Assembly (NCBI GenBank): GCA_963693305.1
Contig: OY855908.1
Coordinates: forward strand, 36,329,305-36,393,304
Length of the DNA: 64,000 bases
Direction: 5' to 3'
Source of the DNA: Meandrina meandrites
Taxonomy: Eukaryota > Cnidaria > Anthozoa > Scleractinia > Meandrinidae
In this document: piece by piece, positions 61,501 to 64,000 of the stretch
Layout of the letters: the number at the start of each line of letters is the position of its first letter
Position numbering within the stretch: the first letter of the stretch is position 1
Translations under genes and position numbers: made by a program
The notes under the pieces: generated by a model
What the model saw: only the letters and a program-made list of their open reading frames with translations
Told to the model about the DNA's origin: nothing
Database searches by the model: none

Positions 61501-64000
61501 CAAAGTGCATCTCTGGTAAGTCCTTGATTTGCTCTTTGCCTTTAAATTATCACTCCTGCAAACAGGTACAGCAGGTTAGTATATAAACAACAGCCTCCAA
61601 TTTGTGTGAAAATGTGCATGGATATTTCCGAGAGGCAAAGCAATGGATAACTTCAGGAAAACTGTGAGCTTTGAGGAACAGATGATGTCCAAGGACAAAT
61701 ATCTGTGCATATTGCGAAGCCAAATGGAGGCTATTATCCTTCATTATTATCCTTCAAAGTCAAAGGCAAAGTTCAAAAAGTGGCAGTTTTCGCTGCATCA
61801 CGACCTGTTTAGATGATGCACATGTGCAAATAAATTAACTATTTGATGAATTATAAGTGCTGATATATAGTGTGAATCTTACTGATTGCACCCCTAACAG
61901 TCTTGTTTGCTTTGAGAGAGTTACTTGACTGTAATATGTTACAATAAGCAAATTAACTTCTTAAAATTTAATCCTCACACGAAGAAACCCTTACCTCATC
62001 CCCATCCACATTACGGACAGTAAAGATTCTTCGTATTTTAATTCCCCTGGGAATGGTAACATATAACTTTGCGTTGTAGGCATCATCTCCTTTATTCGTC
62101 ACTGTAACTTCCAATTTGTAACTAGCAGCACCAACAGCGAGCGTCCTAATATTAACAAGGGAAAATACATTAAGCACTCCTCCTTACCACAACAATAAAG
62201 AATGTACTCAACTAAGAAAGATTTTTGCTAGAAACCTTTGGCAATCCCTGAAGTCAGGGGAGTTAAATATTATCAATAATTAAACTCATACAGTATGCAT
62301 ATACAGTTTTGTAAGGGGGCACTCCGATCTGCAGAGCTAAAAAGGTGTCTGCTTGGAAGAGGTGTCCGCTAAAGAGAGGTTGAATTTAATTAGTGAACAT
62401 CTGTATGTGTCTGGGACTATGGCAAATGTCTTCAACTCACTGTTTGCTTCTGCTGTCATCAAGCACCAGATCTGGAACACACTTCACGCAGTCCCGTTTA
62501 AATGTCAGCTGCAAGGAAGCAACCCATAGAGTAAGGGCATGATAACTCTTAATGACCCAGAATACCCATGGATGGGTGTCCTGTTTTGTGATCACAATCA
62601 AAATCTATACTGAATAATTTAATATGTTAAGAAAAGAATATTGATCACAAGCAGTGTATTCAGTATTGTCATCCAGCAGATGGGGGCTTATATCCGAGGG
62701 GCTTATAGCCGGATGTATTTTTTAGTTTCCAGTTAGATGGGCCTATAACCGGAGGGGCTTATATTTATATAAGCAGGGGGTGCTTATAACTGGAGTGTTA
62801 TAATATGAAGCAAAAACATCCTTCCATGAACCATGATAGAGAAACCAATTTTAAAATCTCAGAAGGCTTAATTTAGTGTCATAATCAAAACAAGTCAAGA
62901 TCACTGCTCCATTAAGAAGGGGACTTTAACAAGCTCTGAAAGCTCTGACCTGAGTTTCTTCTTTGAAATTTCTTTTTTTAAACCTAGTAACATGAAATCT
63001 GCACAGTGCCCCACAGACTTCATATGTGGACATACCAGAGCGGTTGCTTCCTGTGGTTTTGAGGGATCTAAAACTGAATATGGAACCAGAGACGGCACAT
63101 CTGTTGGGCCGCTGGGGGCTGGAGGAGTCTTCTTCACAATTTCATATGTCAGTCTGAATTTGATGTCAGGATAAACATCAGCATCCGTTACTCCTTCCTG
63201 GAAAGGGAGGTGGCAATTAATAAAGGCATTTTGCAAATGCAGCACATAAACCCGGAATACAGTTAAATTGTGGACAAAGGAATTCTGTATGAAACCTCCG
63301 CCTTGATCAATGGTTTGGTGACTTCCTGAGAAAACAATCATAATAACATGGACGATTTTGTAAAAAAAAAAAGATTTAACACAAAAGAACTTAGAGTCAG
63401 ATGACACCACTGTATGGGATGTTGTGTAGATCCGCTGGTATTTGGCAACAGGTGATATAAGAGCGAATTGACAGAATGGTATGGTGCTGTCTATAGCTAC
63501 CTGTGAAGTAAATTTTCGTGCCAGGCAAGTAACATTTCATTTACTTTACTTTTACTTTACTTTATTTGAAAATAAAGGTCTATAAAAATGGCAGCCAAGG
63601 GCTGATGTGGACCTTTAAAACTTAATTACAAAAGAAAATAGAAAATAACTTACACAATTCTTTATATTCATGACATTACTGAAAAATACATAACTTGATT
63701 ATTTAAAAATTACCTAGAAAACAAATACACATGCAAAATAAAATTAAGGCCCAGGCGAGTCGTCTGCTGACTAAGTCATAAAATAGTAAACTAAAGTAAG
63801 CATGCAACTGTCCTAGGAAGAAAAATTAGAGAGCTGCTTATCCAAAGGAAGACCTAAAATTCAAGTTTTTTTTAAAGCCCTGACCTGGTTGATAAGGGAA
63901 AGGAAATAAGAAAGAACCACTCACCCTGAGATACGCATCCCAGGTAAAACAGGTATTCTTGTTGCTATAAATCCCCTCGGTACGATTGATCTCATCCTTT
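55528..64000 (-). CDS. Integrin alpha subunit, 3' half
   Basis: Partial gene; the upstream beta-propeller lies beyond the right edge. Exons are 64000-63925, 63197-63036, 62508-62441, 62145-61995, 61421-61329, 60658-60579, 59841-59752, 59628-59526, 59328-59224, 59004-58942, 58487-58320, 57688-57569, 57097-56999, 56402-56274 and 55623-55528 (TAA). All phases agree, giving about 533 residues. The order is thigh domain (CFTWDAYL, then DPSKPQEATAL and CVKCVPDLVL), calf domains, a basic stretch KKRRRREAE matching the usual furin cleavage region, a transmembrane helix (WVIPVCVVGAVLLLVLIVFC) and the tail motif GFFKRQKYDKN that clasps the beta subunit. Integrins join matrix to cytoskeleton at the plasma membrane. 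Confidence 0.95.
55909..56084. mobile_element. Pogo-like MITE B (ATAACTCGAACC iterations)
   Basis: The 176-bp element is flanked by TA on both sides. Its inverted ends start CAGTTGAATCCCGATAAC. The interior reiterates 'ataactcgaacc' about four times. It sits in the last integrin intron. Confidence 0.85.
57840..58162. mobile_element. CCATAAAATTCCGG MITE, copy 3
   Basis: The left end CCATAAAATTCCGG follows TA, and the right end is CCGGAATTTTACGG. The interior closely follows copy 1, including 'gagccacggcagtgttga' and 'cctgtttagtactgtcatcc'. It lies in an integrin intron about 150 bases from the neighbouring exons. Confidence 0.85.
60310..60560 (+). repeat. Purine-rich GAG/GAA tract
   Basis: About 250 bases are almost all A and G on the plus strand (GGAGGAAGAAG words). 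The tract lies in an integrin intron, just beyond the donor of exon 60658-60579 (start of the following intron on the minus strand). On the pre-mRNA it is a long polypyrimidine stretch. Confidence 0.75.
60725..61240. mobile_element. Pogo-like MITE C (AATACGGCCAC iterations)
   Basis: The 516-bp element is flanked by TA. Its inverted ends share CAGTGGAACCCCG with element A, but the iterated inner word is 'aatacggccac' instead of 'cgttatatcg'. It lies in an integrin intron, 66 bases upstream of exon 60658-60579. Confidence 0.85.
61545..61862. mobile_element. Palindromic MITE, copy 2
   Basis: It matches 21435-21912 in reverse orientation: 'ccaaggacaaatatctgtgc', 'ccaaatggaggctattatcc', 'ttttcgctgcatcacgacc' and 'actatttgatgaattataag'. 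The inner palindrome has decayed further than in copy 1. Confidence 0.65.
62660..62803. mobile_element. CCATAAAATTCCGG MITE, copy 4 (3' half)
   Basis: Only the right half remains: 'tcagtattgtcatccagcag', 'gggcttatatccgagggg', 'ccagttagatgggcctataa' and a worn end 'ggagtgttata'. It lies in an integrin intron. Confidence 0.7.
63535..63900 (-). mobile_element. LINE-like 3' fragment
   Basis: The stretch 'ctttatttgaaaataaagg' after (CTTTA)n is shared with 16655-16740. Read on the minus strand it would be the 3' UTR of a non-LTR element ending in AATAAAG plus a simple repeat. No reverse transcriptase frame is visible, so the assignment is tentative. Confidence 0.35.

Noticed and set aside
62901..63035. 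Extension of the integrin exon beyond 63036
   Set aside because: The open frame continues, but CTG|GTATGT at 63036 gives the right phase and family alignment (ATAL joined to LTFKRDC), while later donors do not.
63421..63502. Possible extra integrin exon
   Set aside because: Flanking exons 63925 and 63197 already join in frame with the expected sequence, and this stretch has no family match.

Overview
This is a eukaryotic genomic window. It is AT-rich and intron-rich, with small exons bounded by GT/AG splice sites and many short inverted-repeat elements and SINE/LINE fragments. The gene content (integrin alpha, SPARC, BARD1, TTC19, SH3BP5 and DIPK2 families) shows an animal. The very short SPARC N-terminus and the repeat landscape fit an anthozoan cnidarian, most likely a stony coral; this is inference, since no species marker is present.

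Layout. Bases 1-10.8 kb hold no gene I can name. They contain large foldback elements, minisatellites, a tandem array of tRNA-Thr-derived SINE units (about 3.95-4.54 kb) and a head-to-tail duplicated block of exon-like segments on the minus strand (4.9-7.26 kb). An SH3BP5-family gene (minus, 17320 to 10833) and a DIPK2-family gene (plus, 17702 to 23096) lie head to head with 381 bp between start codons. Next is a transposon-rich stretch (23.1-28.8 kb) with a TA-flanked MITE and a 1.29 kb element with perfect 29-bp terminal repeats and a 7-bp target duplication. A SPARC-like gene (plus, 28803-34722) follows, then a CCAAT-rich minisatellite. TTC19 (minus, 45194 to 36245) and BARD1 (plus, 45420-52396) form a second head-to-head pair, only 225 bp apart. 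BARD1 converges on an integrin alpha gene (minus) whose 3' half, from the end of the headpiece to the GFFKR tail, fills 55528-64000 and runs off the right edge.

Boundaries. I reconstructed six genes exon by exon and checked reading phase across every junction given. Their proteins act in separate processes: Rab11 activation, a secretory-pathway kinase-like protein, matrix calcium binding, mitochondrial complex III maintenance, DNA repair and cell adhesion. I see no operon-like functional link beyond the two shared promoters.

Repeats. Several families recur in the window. Three TA-flanked pogo-like MITEs have CAGT(T/G)GAA(T/C)CCCG ends. Four copies of a CCATAAAATTCCGG element are present. There are also SINE copies, hairpin elements and a LINE 3' end present twice. 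Eleven poly(G)/poly(C) runs of 13-20 nt are scattered between them.
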